Notes: a model not told the origin generated them from the letters alone. Shown: positions 5,975-12,862, counted from the stretch's first letter. The stretch is 16,354 bases of DNA from Oscillospiraceae bacterium (GCA_015068175.1 SVLA01000028.1:1-16354), one strand, 5' to 3'. Program-made: numbers and translations.

Positions 5975-7228
5975 TTACCGCCTCCGCTCCACCGCGCAGA
6001 CCGCAAATCCCAATTCCGGCCGCTTCAGCACCGTGGACACAAAATACCGCATATCATCCATGGCGTGGTCATGTTCCTTCTTCACCCGGTCCCGACCGCC
6101 CCCGTCCGGCGCCCAAACATACTCCTCCATCTCCCGCAGGCAGTTGCGGCACCCCTGGCAAATGACGATCCGCCCCTCCTTCAGAGCATCCGACGTGGCC
6201 CGGATCCCGGACAGCACATCGTTGTCCGCCTTCTGCACCGGCCATCCCTTCCGCCGCAGTACCTCCATAAAGCTGGCTGCCGACGGATCCACGATCACCC
6301 CACGGACCTTCCGCCCGCCCACCAGCTTTTCCAGGGCCCCGGCATATTCCTCATCGGTCATCTGCCGCTGCTGCCGCCGGGAGTCGAAATAGAATTCCTG
6401 TACCCGATACCACACGCCTCCGGTCCGTCCCCACAGCCCCATGGAGGTGGGATTCACCGTTCCGTAATCGCAGGACACATACCATTCCTCAAAAGGCCCC
6501 GGCGGCACCGGCCGCGCCATATCCGGCTGAAAGAAATCATATACCCGCCCCTCCGCCTGGACCCATTGGCCCAGGATGAACCGCTGATAGAACACGCCGC
6601 TGTACAGCCGCTCATACCGCTGCCGGATCTGCGCCGTCAGGGAGGGGTTGTCCTCCATGGTGAATTTCAGCCGCAGGCAGTTCCGCTTCTCCGCCTCCAG
6701 GATCCAGTTTTGATAAAACCAATGGCCCGGCCCCGCCGGATTGCAGTTGAACCACAGCCGGCTCCCCGTCACGGAGCACCGGGCGCAGGCCTGCTCCACG
6801 AAACTGCGGGGCATCAGGGCCACCTCGTCCAGCAGTACCCCCGCAAAGGTCACCCCCTGGATCAGACCGGCGGCGCTTTCATCCCGGCCGCCAAAGATGT
6901 AATATTGATTCCGATGGCCCAAAAACGTCACCGTCACCAAATTTTCCGACCGCCGCTCCACCCATTTGGCCCCCAGTCCCACCAGCCGCGGCTGGATCTC
7001 CGCCAGCACATTCCGCCGCAGGGCCCCCACCGTCTTCCCGCAGACCCCGAACCGCTCCCCGTCAAAGCAGGTCTGGGCCCACAGGAAAAAGGAAAGACCC
7101 ATGGCCAATGTCTTGCCGGACCGCACCGCCCCATCGCACACGATGGCATCCTTTTGGGCATCCACGCTCCCCGGCACCCACCAGTTCAGCACCCTCCGCT
7201 GCTTGGAGGAGAAGGCCCTATACCTCAT
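5975..7228 (-). CDS. terL: Phage terminase large subunit (PBSX/Terminase_3-like)
   Basis: This ATP-driven DNA-packaging motor and nuclease appears full-length at 417 aa. Walker A is GAVRSGKT (33-40) and Walker B is GVLLDEV (130-136), with Asp134-Glu135. A coupling motif, FNCNPAGPGHWF (160-171), follows. The RNase H-like nuclease half begins CDYGTVNPTSMG (253-264, Asp254). Its other acidic ligands are probably Asp314 (VIVDPSA) and Asp391/Asp392 (DHAMDDMRYF). All active-site elements are intact. The ATG overlaps the end of the small terminase gene by 11 bases, with GGGGGAG upstream, so translation is coupled. Unusually, no portal, protease or capsid gene follows. Confidence 0.95.
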   Translation of the reverse strand: MRYRAFSSKQRRVLNWWVPGSVDAQKDAIVCDGAVRSGKTLAMGLSFFLWAQTCFDGERFGVCGKTVGALRRNVLAEIQPRLVGLGAKWVERRSENLVTVTFLGHRNQYYIFGGRDESAAGLIQGVTFAGVLLDEVALMPRSFVEQACARCSVTGSRLWFNCNPAGPGHWFYQNWILEAEKRNCLRLKFTMEDNPSLTAQIRQRYERLYSGVFYQRFILGQWVQAEGRVYDFFQPDMARPVPPGPFEEWYVSCDYGTVNPTSMGLWGRTGGVWYRVQEFYFDSRRQQRQMTDEEYAGALEKLVGGRKVRGVIVDPSAASFMEVLRRKGWPVQKADNDVLSGIRATSDALKEGRIVICQGCRNCLREMEEYVWAPDGGGRDRVKKEHDHAMDDMRYFVSTVLKRPELGFAVCAVERRR

Positions 7229-7550
7229 CGTCCGCCGTCTCCCCCTGCAGAGCCATCAAAAACGCCTCCACATCCGTGCCGTTTTCCGCCGCCAGAAGCT
7301 GAAGCTGTTCCAAGGCCCGGAGCCGGTCGATGAGCCGCACCTCCACGGTCCCCTTGTCGTTCCGCTTCACCTCGCTGAGCAAGCTCAGGTCCAGCAGATC
7401 CACTCTGGCATTTTCATCCAGCACCAGCTTCACGCAATCGTTGGCCCGCCCGAAGGCCAGCTCCGCCAACCGCCGCACCACATCCTCCCGTTTGACCTGT
7501 CCTTCCCGGATCCGCTTTTTCAGTTGCGCATCCGATTTATTCTTGCCCAT
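7218..7550 (-). CDS. terS: Terminase small subunit-like protein
   Basis: The 110-aa protein starting MGKNKSDAQLKKRIREGQV lies immediately upstream of terL and overlaps it by 11 bases, the canonical place for the DNA-recognition subunit. The sequence RRLAELAFGRANDCVKLVL, then LDLSLLSEVKRNDKGTVEVRLIDRL, looks like small phage packaging proteins of Firmicutes, with a predicted helical N-terminus and an oligomerising middle. The ATG at 7550 is preceded by GGGAGG; the frame extending to 7610 lacks a ribosome binding site and enters a terminator hairpin. Only about 35 bases separate the start from that terminator, so no full promoter is evident and read-through may drive it. Confidence 0.75.
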   Translation of the reverse strand: MGKNKSDAQLKKRIREGQVKREDVVRRLAELAFGRANDCVKLVLDENARVDLLDLSLLSEVKRNDKGTVEVRLIDRLRALEQLQLLAAENGTDVEAFLMALQGETADDEV

Positions 7551-7585
7551 ACCGAACCTCCCTTTCACCCATACCTTCAAAACGC

Positions 7586-7616
7586 AAAAAAGTTGCACCC
7601 GAAGGTGCAACTTTTT
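7586..7616. terminator. Strong bidirectional terminator
   Basis: The 13-bp stem AAAAAGTTGCACC (7587-7599) with GGTGCAACTTTTT (7604-7616) has a CGAA loop (UUCG-type on the minus strand). Its own arms supply the T-tracts for both directions. It lies just after the amidohydrolase stop and just before the terminase genes on the minus strand. Confidence 0.9.
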
Positions 7617-7635
7617 GAAAAGATTTTTTATTTTT

Positions 7636-8475
7636 TCAGAATTTAACCATAATTCGACGGTTTCCCTGGGCCAATTGCTCTTCCGTGCAAACTTTCAGCA
7701 GCCAGCCCTCTTCGCTCTCGCACCCATGGCCCACGGCCCAGGCACCGGCATCGCTGCCCACCGCCAGGTTTCCGCCCATCCGGGCAAAGTTCCCGATGTT
7801 CTCCAGCGCATTTTCCAGGATGGCCCTCACGGCCCCCTCGTCAAACCGGCCTTTCCCCAGCAGATTTCCAACAGTGGATACTGTGGGCACCCAAACCGTG
7901 CCGTTTTCCGCCATGGCCGCCAGGGCCTCACCGTCGGCATAGGCCCCGTGATCCACCGAATCCACCCCGGCCTCCGCCGCCGCCCGGATCACACGGGCCC
8001 CATTGGCGTGGGCCATCACGGAAAAGCCTTCCTCATGGGCGATGTGGATCAGCTCCCGGATCTCCGCATCCGGCAAACCTTCCTCCGTCAGCACGCCGAA
8101 CCGGTCAAAATCCATCAACCCGGAGATCATGATCTTGATAAAATCCGCCCCCTGCCGCCGATGTTCCCGGACCAACTGCGTATATTCCACGAAGTTCTCA
8201 TATTTCTGTCCGATGAAGGCGCCGTAATGTCCCACCTTGCACAGCGGCGCCAGAGGCGTCCGATACCGGATCCCCCGTTCTTCCGCCAGTTCCCGGGCCC
8301 GTTTGCCCACGCCCCAGCGATCGCCGCCGTCCCGAAGATACCCGTATCCCAGTTCCGCATACCGGTCCAATACCCGGTGGATAAACGCTTCATCCACGCC
8401 ATGGGCATGCCGCCCGATGGCATCTTTCCAGAAAACCCCATCGAGTACCATGTGAATGTGACAATCCGCCTTCAT
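7636..8475 (-). CDS. Amidohydrolase-superfamily metal-dependent hydrolase
   Basis: The 279-aa TIM-barrel hydrolase shows metal-ligand motifs in order: His6 and His8 (CHIH, strand 1), Lys114 (FIKIMISG, possible carbamylated bridging lysine), His156 (VMAHANG), His176 (SVDHG) and Asp242 (AVGSDAGA). This set is typical of the imidazolonepropionase/prolidase-like branch of amidohydrolases. The substrate cannot be told from the sequence. It is shorter than the usual 380-430 aa because the N-terminal beta-sandwich present in many members is absent. The ATG at 8475 follows AAGGAGGGG; the frame continuing to 8592 passes through the promoter region and is not used. The gene stands alone, bounded by its terminator and an operator-like region. 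Confidence 0.88.
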   Translation of the reverse strand: MKADCHIHMVLDGVFWKDAIGRHAHGVDEAFIHRVLDRYAELGYGYLRDGGDRWGVGKRARELAEERGIRYRTPLAPLCKVGHYGAFIGQKYENFVEYTQLVREHRRQGADFIKIMISGLMDFDRFGVLTEEGLPDAEIRELIHIAHEEGFSVMAHANGARVIRAAAEAGVDSVDHGAYADGEALAAMAENGTVWVPTVSTVGNLLGKGRFDEGAVRAILENALENIGNFARMGGNLAVGSDAGAWAVGHGCESEEGWLLKVCTEEQLAQGNRRIMVKF

Positions 8476-8502
8476 CCCGCCCCTCCTTGCTTCTATGATC
8501 CA

Positions 8503-8566
8503 TTGGTATACAAAATCTATCTGTTTCCGTGGTGTACCAAACTGATATGATTTCATAGTATACCAA
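8503..8566. promoter_or_regulatory. Three TTGGTATAC-like sites upstream of the amidohydrolase
   Basis: TTGGTATAC (8503-8511) faces GTGTACCAA (8532-8540) and GTATACCAA (8558-8566); the latter two are reverse-complement copies. A possible -10 box, TATACT on the minus strand, overlaps the third copy. Sites of the form TGGTATACCA are typical of GntR-like dimeric repressors. No regulator gene is adjacent. Confidence 0.5.
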
Positions 8567-8599
8567 ATCCTCCCCGCCCCCGCAATCCCCAAATTCCCC

Positions 8600-8670
8600 C
8601 GTTCCTTGCCGCCGCACCCCTTGCCTACCCCCTGCCGAGGGAGCTGTCAAAAATCGTTGATTTTTGACCG
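8600..8670. repeat. Partial copy of the intergenic hairpin repeat
   Basis: GTCAAAAATC (8646-8655) and GATTTTTGAC (8659-8668) form a 10-bp hairpin. It is preceded by CACCCCTTGCC and GAGGGAGCT, close to the contexts seen around 2645 and 2850. The hairpin lies between the cobalamin-transport operon's terminator and the amidohydrolase upstream region. Confidence 0.55.
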
Positions 8671-8689
8671 GAAGAGTGCGGAAAAAGCA

Positions 8690-8717
8690 CAAAAACCCTC
8701 CCCATTACGGGGAGGGT
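8690..8717 (-). terminator. Terminator of the cobalamin-regulated operon
   Basis: The 9-bp stem ACCCTCCCC (8695-8703) with GGGGAGGGT (8709-8717) is followed on the minus strand by TTTT (8691-8694). It lies 7 bases past the stop of the membrane protein gene. Confidence 0.88.
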
Positions 8718-8723
8718 CCATGA

Positions 8724-9236
8724 TCATAACCGCGCCAGTAGTCTCCGCAACGGCTCAAACAACGCCGTCACCGTCACCGCCGCGCAAATGCACTGCGGCA
8801 CCATGGCCGTCAGCGACTGCAAAAAATACACCTTCGTCGCATTGGCTCCGAATCCGCTGATCACCGGGGTGATCACATCGTCCAGCAATGTAAACATGGC
8901 CGTAAATACCACCGCCGATGCCACCACCACAACATTTTTGAGCAGGCTCATGTTCCCGGCAAAGCGCCCGCCCAGCCATCCGAAAAAGAGGGCAAAAAGG
9001 TTATAGTACACCAAATACAGCACCAGAACATTGATATGGAATCCGAAGAAGAAGCACCGCAGCAGTGAAAACGTGGTAGCAATCGCCACACCGGTGCGGA
9101 TTCCGTACACAAAGCACAGACTCAGCAGCACCACCGTCACGATCTCCACGCCGGACAGCGCAGTCAGGGCCATCTGGCCGCCGATGAGGATGGCCACAGA
9201 CACGGCCACCCGGACGATCCATTTTGTTTTGCTCAT
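8724..9236 (-). CDS. ECF transporter S component-like membrane protein, probably for cobalamin
   Basis: The 170-aa hydrophobic protein has five or six membrane segments (about residues 7-28, 31-50, 52-70, 71-96, 100-122 and 138-160). Its size and the start KWIVRVAVSVAILIGGQMALT fit substrate-binding S components of energy-coupling factor vitamin transporters. Its ATG overlaps the stop of the DUF4430 lipoprotein by one base (ATGA), so the two are translationally coupled, and both lie under a cobalamin riboswitch. Corrinoid uptake is therefore the likely role. No EcfA or EcfT gene is in the window, so it would need a shared energising module encoded elsewhere. The S-component call rests on architecture and context; no diagnostic catalytic motif exists. 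Confidence 0.75.
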   Translation of the reverse strand: MSKTKWIVRVAVSVAILIGGQMALTALSGVEIVTVVLLSLCFVYGIRTGVAIATTFSLLRCFFFGFHINVLVLYLVYYNLFALFFGWLGGRFAGNMSLLKNVVVVASAVVFTAMFTLLDDVITPVISGFGANATKVYFLQSLTAMVPQCICAAVTVTALFEPLRRLLARL

Positions 9237-9664
9237 CAGCTAAAGGACTGGAACACCCAGATATAGAGCTGACCGGCCTTGATCTTCAAAGCCTCTGCGC
9301 CGGAAATGGCGGAACCGTACTCCACGCCCTCATATTCCACCGTTCCCCAGGCGGTGTTGGCATTTTCCGCGTCGCTGGTATACAGCATCCAGCAACTGCT
9401 GTAATCCGCGGGATTTTCAATGCCGTTGATGGACGTGATCATACCGTCGCTGATGGTGCAGCTCAGTTCTCCCTCAGCCACCAGCTCGTTCATGTAGTCG
9501 ATCAGCAGCATGTCCGTCTTCCCCTCCATGGATTCCGCCGTGGGTCGGATAACGATGCAGGTTTCTGAATCCTTGATGACCAGGGGCTCACTCTTGCAGG
9601 CGGACAGCATCATCCCCGCCGTCAGGACCAGGACCAGCAGAATGCTCACGGTTTTCTTGCTCAT
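9236..9664 (-). CDS. DUF4430-type lipoprotein, probable corrinoid-binding
   Basis: The 142-aa product has a lipoprotein signal: MSKK, a hydrophobic core, and the lipobox LSAC (20-23) with Cys23 as lipidation site. The mature part contains GMITSINGIENP (74-85), then YSSCWMLYTSD and YEGVEYGSAISG. This is the pattern of the DUF4430 domain, which is related to the cobalamin-binding C-terminal domain of transcobalamin and intrinsic factor. It would sit on the outer face of the membrane and hand ligand to the coupled S component. The ATG at 9664 follows AGGAGG; the frame reaching 9754 extends through the riboswitch leader and lacks a signal. Ligand identity is inferred from the riboswitch. Confidence 0.85.
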   Translation of the reverse strand: MSKKTVSILLVLVLTAGMMLSACKSEPLVIKDSETCIVIRPTAESMEGKTDMLLIDYMNELVAEGELSCTISDGMITSINGIENPADYSSCWMLYTSDAENANTAWGTVEYEGVEYGSAISGAEALKIKAGQLYIWVFQSFS

Positions 9665-9689
9665 AAAAATTCCTCCTAAAAATGATGTA

Positions 9690-9718
9690 GCTGCGGCGCC
9701 CAAAAAGGACGCCGCAGC
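9690..9718 (-). promoter_or_regulatory. Hairpin in the leader, possible riboswitch expression platform
   Basis: The 9-bp stem GCTGCGGCG (9690-9698) with CGCCGCAGC (9710-9718) lies between the riboswitch and the lipoprotein Shine-Dalgarno. Read on the minus strand, five T's begin only seven bases after the stem (TACATCATTTTT), so it is a poor classical terminator. It may instead control access to the ribosome binding site 8 bases further on. Confidence 0.45.
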
Positions 9719-9774
9719 CGTTTTTCTGCGACAAACGCACTCCTCCGTAGACACGCGGAGAAGAGGAAAAGTCC

Positions 9775-9973
9775 GTTCCGTAGGTCTTCTGACTCGTGCT
9801 TTGCGTTGCCGGGAAGAACGCGCCGCGCTCTGCCTTCCCAGGGGAGATCCCCCAGTGACTGACTTTCGTCATAGGAGCGCGGTATGGGCACATACAGCGG
9901 CGGTACCGTCCGGGATTCGCACCCGGTTATCTTGTTCAGCAGCACCGGTTCATCGCCGGAGCCGCCACGGAAC
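9775..9973 (-). promoter_or_regulatory. Cobalamin riboswitch
   Basis: This aptamer of about 199 bases reads on the minus strand. P1 pairs GTTCCGT (9967-9973) with ACGGAAC (9775-9781). Conserved pieces follow in order: CCGGTGC, then GGGTGCGAATCCCGGACGG, then CCGCCGCTGTA, then AGTCACTG with CTGGGAAGGC, and finally the B12 box GAGTCAGAAGACC near the 3' side. These match the class-I cobalamin (adenosylcobalamin-type) aptamer core. It lies between a strong promoter and the DUF4430 lipoprotein gene and should lower expression when cobalamin is plentiful. Confidence 0.95.
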
Positions 9974-9994
9974 TTCTGTTCAGTTGTCTGTTTT

Positions 9995-10023
9995 ACTATA
10001 CCACACCGACGCGGAACTGTCAA
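9995..10023 (-). promoter_or_regulatory. Promoter of the cobalamin-regulated operon
   Basis: On the minus strand, a perfect TTGACA (10018-10023) and TATAGT (9995-10000) are separated by 17 bases. The first aptamer base lies about 22 bases beyond the -10 box, giving a short untranslated lead into P1. Confidence 0.85.
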
Positions 10024-10076
10024 TGGCCATCGTCGGGGCAGTAACGGTTTGTTGCGCGGTTCCGTGCAACAAACCT

Positions 10077-10112
10077 GGTCCAAAGAAGGCCGAATGGGAC
10101 CTTCTCTGGACC
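10077..10112. terminator. Possible terminator after the J-domain gene
   Basis: GGTCCAAAGAAGG (10077-10089) pairs with CCTTCTCTGGACC (10100-10112) with one mismatch. A second hairpin, GGTTTGTTGC/GCAACAAACC (10046-10075), abuts it. Neither has a good T-tract, so termination is uncertain, but no other candidate lies between the J-domain gene and the next promoter. Confidence 0.35.
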
Positions 10113-10170
10113 ATATTTTGCCCTTTTGGGCCTGTATTTATGCCTGTTTTATTGTCAAATTCTGTCGGCA

Positions 10171-10794
10171 TCAGCAGCAGAAGAACCGCCCGCGGCAGCA
10201 GAAAAGCTGGGCCAGCCAGCAAAGGCACAAACTGGTCAGCGGACTGCTGCGCATGGTGAATCCCCGGTAACTGCCGGCCTGCCGGCGGTAGGCCGTGCCG
10301 CCGTTTTCCATCCGGCTGAGGGCCTGCAGATAAATGCCGTTGTCCGGCTCCATGCTCACCGCCCGGCGGATATGCTCCAGGGCCGTCACCTGATTACCCA
10401 GACCGTCGTGGGCCAAAGCGCTGAGATAATACCACCGGGCATCCTTTTTGGCGCAGTTTTCCAGGGTATTCAGGGCCTCCCGATAGCGGCCAAAGCGGAT
10501 GTAGTTTTCAGCCGCCTGCTGGTAGGTATCGCCGCTTTCCCCGGCGCCGTACTGCCGCTGATAGCCGCCGTAGCCGTATGGATCGTAACCGCCGCTCTGC
10601 TGCCGGCGGAATTTTTCCGGATTTTTGATCTGCTCATAGGCGGCGTTGACCTCCTGCATTTTCCGGGCCGCTTCCGCATCGCCGGGATTCAGATCCGGGT
10701 GATATTTCTTGGCCAGGCGCCGATAGGCCTGCTTGATCTGCTCGTCGTCCGCATCGGGACTGACGCCCAGCACTTTATATGGATCCTGGATCAA
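10171..10794 (-). CDS. J-domain (DnaJ-like) protein with TPR-like segment
   Basis: The 207-aa protein begins with a J domain, [20 protein letters not shown] (4-23), carrying the HPD tripeptide (32-34) needed to stimulate Hsp70 (DnaK). A Gly/Tyr-rich linker ([18 protein letters not shown]) follows, then helical repeats of TPR type ([20 protein letters not shown] and [20 protein letters not shown]). The tail is cysteine-rich (CLCW…CC…FFCC). There is no zinc-finger domain, so it is a class C J protein, not DnaJ itself. The TTG at 10794 is chosen because AGGAGGTG lies 7 bases before it and the codon overlaps the preceding stop (TTGA). An ATG at 10836 would add 14 unlikely residues. The client is unknown. 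Confidence 0.9.
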   Translation of the reverse strand: MIQDPYKVLGVSPDADDEQIKQAYRRLAKKYHPDLNPGDAEAARKMQEVNAAYEQIKNPEKFRRQQSGGYDPYGYGGYQRQYGAGESGDTYQQAAENYIRFGRYREALNTLENCAKKDARWYYLSALAHDGLGNQVTALEHIRRAVSMEPDNGIYLQALSRMENGGTAYRRQAGSYRGFTMRSSPLTSLCLCWLAQLFCCRGRFFCC

Positions 10795-11615
10795 GGGCCC
10801 ACCTCCTGCCGTTCTTTTCTCCTGAAATTCGTCCAAACACCGCTGTAAAGGATGTTATCCAACAATTTTTTATCCTGCACCAGGGGCAATTTTTCATATT
10901 CTGCGGTGCATCGGCCCATGGCCAGCACCAGATATTCTTCCCATTGGGGCCAGTTTTCTTCCATCCCCATGGCGATATAGGGGTTGTATTTCCCCTTTTT
11001 CCGATCTTTGGCATAATCCCGGGCCCCGTCGCCCAGGTAAATGAACCGGCCCAGGGCCATGCCCATCTGCCGCAGGGTATCCGCCCACAGGTCCTCCCGA
11101 TACACCAGCAGCTCGGCCATCAATTCCCCGAACCGGTTGGCCGGCTCGTCGGGATTGGAACAGTTTTCCCGCTCCAGATCGTTCAGTTCCCGGATGCATT
11201 TTTCGATGGCGGCGCATTGCCGGGGCCATTGCCAGCGGATCTGCTCATAATGGCGGCCAAAGAGGCGCTCCAGGACCCGGGCGGAGAGGGTACGGTCATC
11301 CTGCACATCGTCCAGGGCCTTATAGTACGCCAGGGCCACGTTCATATCGGCAGCATAGCGGATGTATTCGTTGTCCACCCACCCTTTAGGCTTGCAGGGG
11401 TGGAGGGCGCAGGCCCGATCACCGGCCGTTTCCTCCGGCTCATAGAGGCTCATCAGCAGCAGCGCCAGGAAGGCCATGTCGTAGTTTAAGGCGATCCGGG
11501 CGGAATTGGAGGAACACTGTCGGATCTGGCGGCAGATGCCGCAGTAAACCTGATTATACCGCTTTCCCTGGTTCGGTGTCAATTCTTTCCAGCTTGCGGT
11601 GACATATCCAAACAT
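10791..11615 (-). CDS. DUF5685 family protein
   Basis: The 274-aa soluble protein starts [31 protein letters not shown]. It carries CGIC (25-28), Cys34, and a CALHPC group (69-74), which together could bind a metal. An aspartate- and tyrosine-rich helical region ([19 protein letters not shown]) follows, and then KYNPYIAMG near the end. The FGY start, CGIC-R and the D-D-x-x-D helix are what I associate with DUF5685. The helix-rich fold and acidic helix recall polyprenyl-handling enzymes, but no function is established. AGGAGG precedes the ATG at 11615. The gene overlaps the J-domain gene by four bases, and this pairing recurs in Clostridia. Confidence 0.82.
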   Translation of the reverse strand: MFGYVTASWKELTPNQGKRYNQVYCGICRQIRQCSSNSARIALNYDMAFLALLLMSLYEPEETAGDRACALHPCKPKGWVDNEYIRYAADMNVALAYYKALDDVQDDRTLSARVLERLFGRHYEQIRWQWPRQCAAIEKCIRELNDLERENCSNPDEPANRFGELMAELLVYREDLWADTLRQMGMALGRFIYLGDGARDYAKDRKKGKYNPYIAMGMEENWPQWEEYLVLAMGRCTAEYEKLPLVQDKKLLDNILYSGVWTNFRRKERQEVGP

Positions 11616-11699
11616 GGCCTTTTCCTCCTTTTTTCTTTTATGGTAAAACTTGAATGTGAATAATGCTTAAACAAGGGGAAATTTTCTCACTTTTTGTAG

Positions 11700-11960
11700 G
11701 GGGGAACGGGTCACCTTTTTCGTCAGCCCTTACGGGGAGAAACCAGCTTGTCATCCCGACCAAGGCGTAGCCGCGTGGAGGGATCTTCGCACGGAATATC
11801 TGCACAGCAAGCGGTGAATGCGTAGATCCCTCGACGCCCGTTGGTCACTCGGGATGACAGGGTTTTCTGTAAAGGGTGCGGCGGGCGACCGCAAGGGTCG
11901 CCCCTACGCGGGAGGAGAGGGACGGATCCCTCGGCTACGCTCGGGATGACAGAATTTACG
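11700..11960. repeat. Intergenic inverted repeats in a 362-base gene gap
   Basis: The gap between the DUF5685 start and the YihY gene stop has no gene. It contains TGTCATCCCGA (11749-11759) and its inverted mate TCGGGATGACA (11849-11859), each flanked inward by GGATC/GATCC and arranged as a roughly 110-base inverted unit. A second TCGGGATGACA copy lies at 11941-11951, also preceded by GGATCCCTCG. Between them is the hairpin GGGCGACC-GCAAG-GGTCGCCC (11883-11903). These are dispersed intergenic repeat types seen in many bacterial genomes. Confidence 0.7.
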
Positions 11961-11977
11961 GTAGGGGGTGACAGCTT

Positions 11978-12784
11978 CTATTCCTCCAGCAAGTGGTTCA
12001 GGGCGCCGCCGCAGAAAAGGATGGCCAGGCAGCAATACAGCCACAGCATGGCCAGGGCAAAAGCATACACCGACCCATAGATATTGGCATAAGCCGCCCA
12101 GCGCTCCACATACAGCGAATACAGCGCCGAAAATCCCTGCCAGCCCAAACTGGCCAGGACCGCTCCGGGCAGACTGGCGGTGAAGGTATTGTTTTTATTG
12201 GGCAGGAACATATAGATCCCCGTAAACACCGCCGTCTGGAGCAGCAGCATCAGCACGAACCGCAGGTCGATCAGGTCCGTCCAAAAGCCGCCGGGCTGGG
12301 GCAGGAGGTCCTGGAGCATCTCACCGAACACATTCAGCGCCAATGTCAACAGCAGCACCAGAATGAACACGAAGGTATAAAAGGCCCCGATGGCCCGGGT
12401 ATAGAGCCACCCCCGGTCTTCCCGGGCATCATAGATGGCATTGAGCCCCCGCAGGATACTGGACATTCCCCGGCTGGCGGACCACAGGGCCGTCACCGCC
12501 GATACGGACACCACCGCCGGCCCGGTACGGGCATAGGCCTGAATGATGATCTTTTCCAGAAATCCTTCCAAGGCATCGGGCAGGTAGGGCGCCACCAGGT
12601 CCATCAGGTCCCGGGTATCCAGGTGGGTGTAGCGGAGGATGCCGATGATCAGCACCAGCATGGGAAAAACCGACAGGATCATAAAAAATCCCGCATTGGC
12701 CGCGTGGTCCGGGATCTGCATCCGCCGCAGCCGCCGCAGCAGCGCCGCCCCTTTTCCCAGGATCCCGCCCCGGGGCAACTGCAT
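11978..12784 (-). CDS. YihY/UPF0761 (BrkB-like) inner membrane protein
   Basis: The 268-aa protein has six membrane segments. An amphipathic start is followed by HAANAGFFMILSVFPMLVLI, the conserved first helix of the YihY family (usually A-A-Y-F-x-x-S-x-F-P). Then come the SASRGMSSILRGLNAIYD loop, several long helices, FLPNKN (about residues 193-198), PGAVLASLGWQGFSALYSLYV, and the last helix with YGSVYAFALAMLWLYCCLAILFCGG. The family was once annotated as ribonuclease BN, which is wrong; its transport role is unclear. The ATG at 12784 (alternative 12790) has AAAGGAG 9 bases before it. Start and ribosome site lie in a hairpin. No promoter fits between it and the upstream kinase gene. Confidence 0.92.
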   Translation of the reverse strand: MQLPRGGILGKGAALLRRLRRMQIPDHAANAGFFMILSVFPMLVLIIGILRYTHLDTRDLMDLVAPYLPDALEGFLEKIIIQAYARTGPAVVSVSAVTALWSASRGMSSILRGLNAIYDAREDRGWLYTRAIGAFYTFVFILVLLLTLALNVFGEMLQDLLPQPGGFWTDLIDLRFVLMLLLQTAVFTGIYMFLPNKNNTFTASLPGAVLASLGWQGFSALYSLYVERWAAYANIYGSVYAFALAMLWLYCCLAILFCGGALNHLLEE

Positions 12785-12815
12785 ATACATCAACTCCTTT
12801 GTGCTATGTATATGC
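12781..12815 (-). promoter_or_regulatory. Start-codon hairpin of the YihY gene
   Basis: GCATATACAT (12806-12815 on the minus strand) pairs perfectly with ATGTATATGC (12781-12790). The 15-base loop carries the AAGGAG Shine-Dalgarno, and both candidate ATG codons are in the 3' arm of the stem. This is a possible translation-control or temperature-sensitive hairpin. Confidence 0.55.
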
Positions 12816-12852
12816 AAAAAAGCAAAGCCCACCGCCCCGCAGGGCAGTGGGC
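12816..12852 (-). terminator. Terminator after the DAK2 gene
   Basis: The stem GCCCAC + GCCC with GGGC + GTGGGC (12827-12852, one mismatch) is followed on the minus strand by TTTGCTTTTTT (12816-12826). It lies 11 bases past the kinase stop and directly before the YihY start hairpin, so YihY expression would need read-through. Confidence 0.7.
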
Positions 12853-12862
12853 CGCAATAAAA

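Noticed and set aside
6065..7333. 422-aa plus-strand frame across the terminase
   Set aside because: Pro/His-rich antisense shadow of terL, without a ribosome site or recognisable domain.
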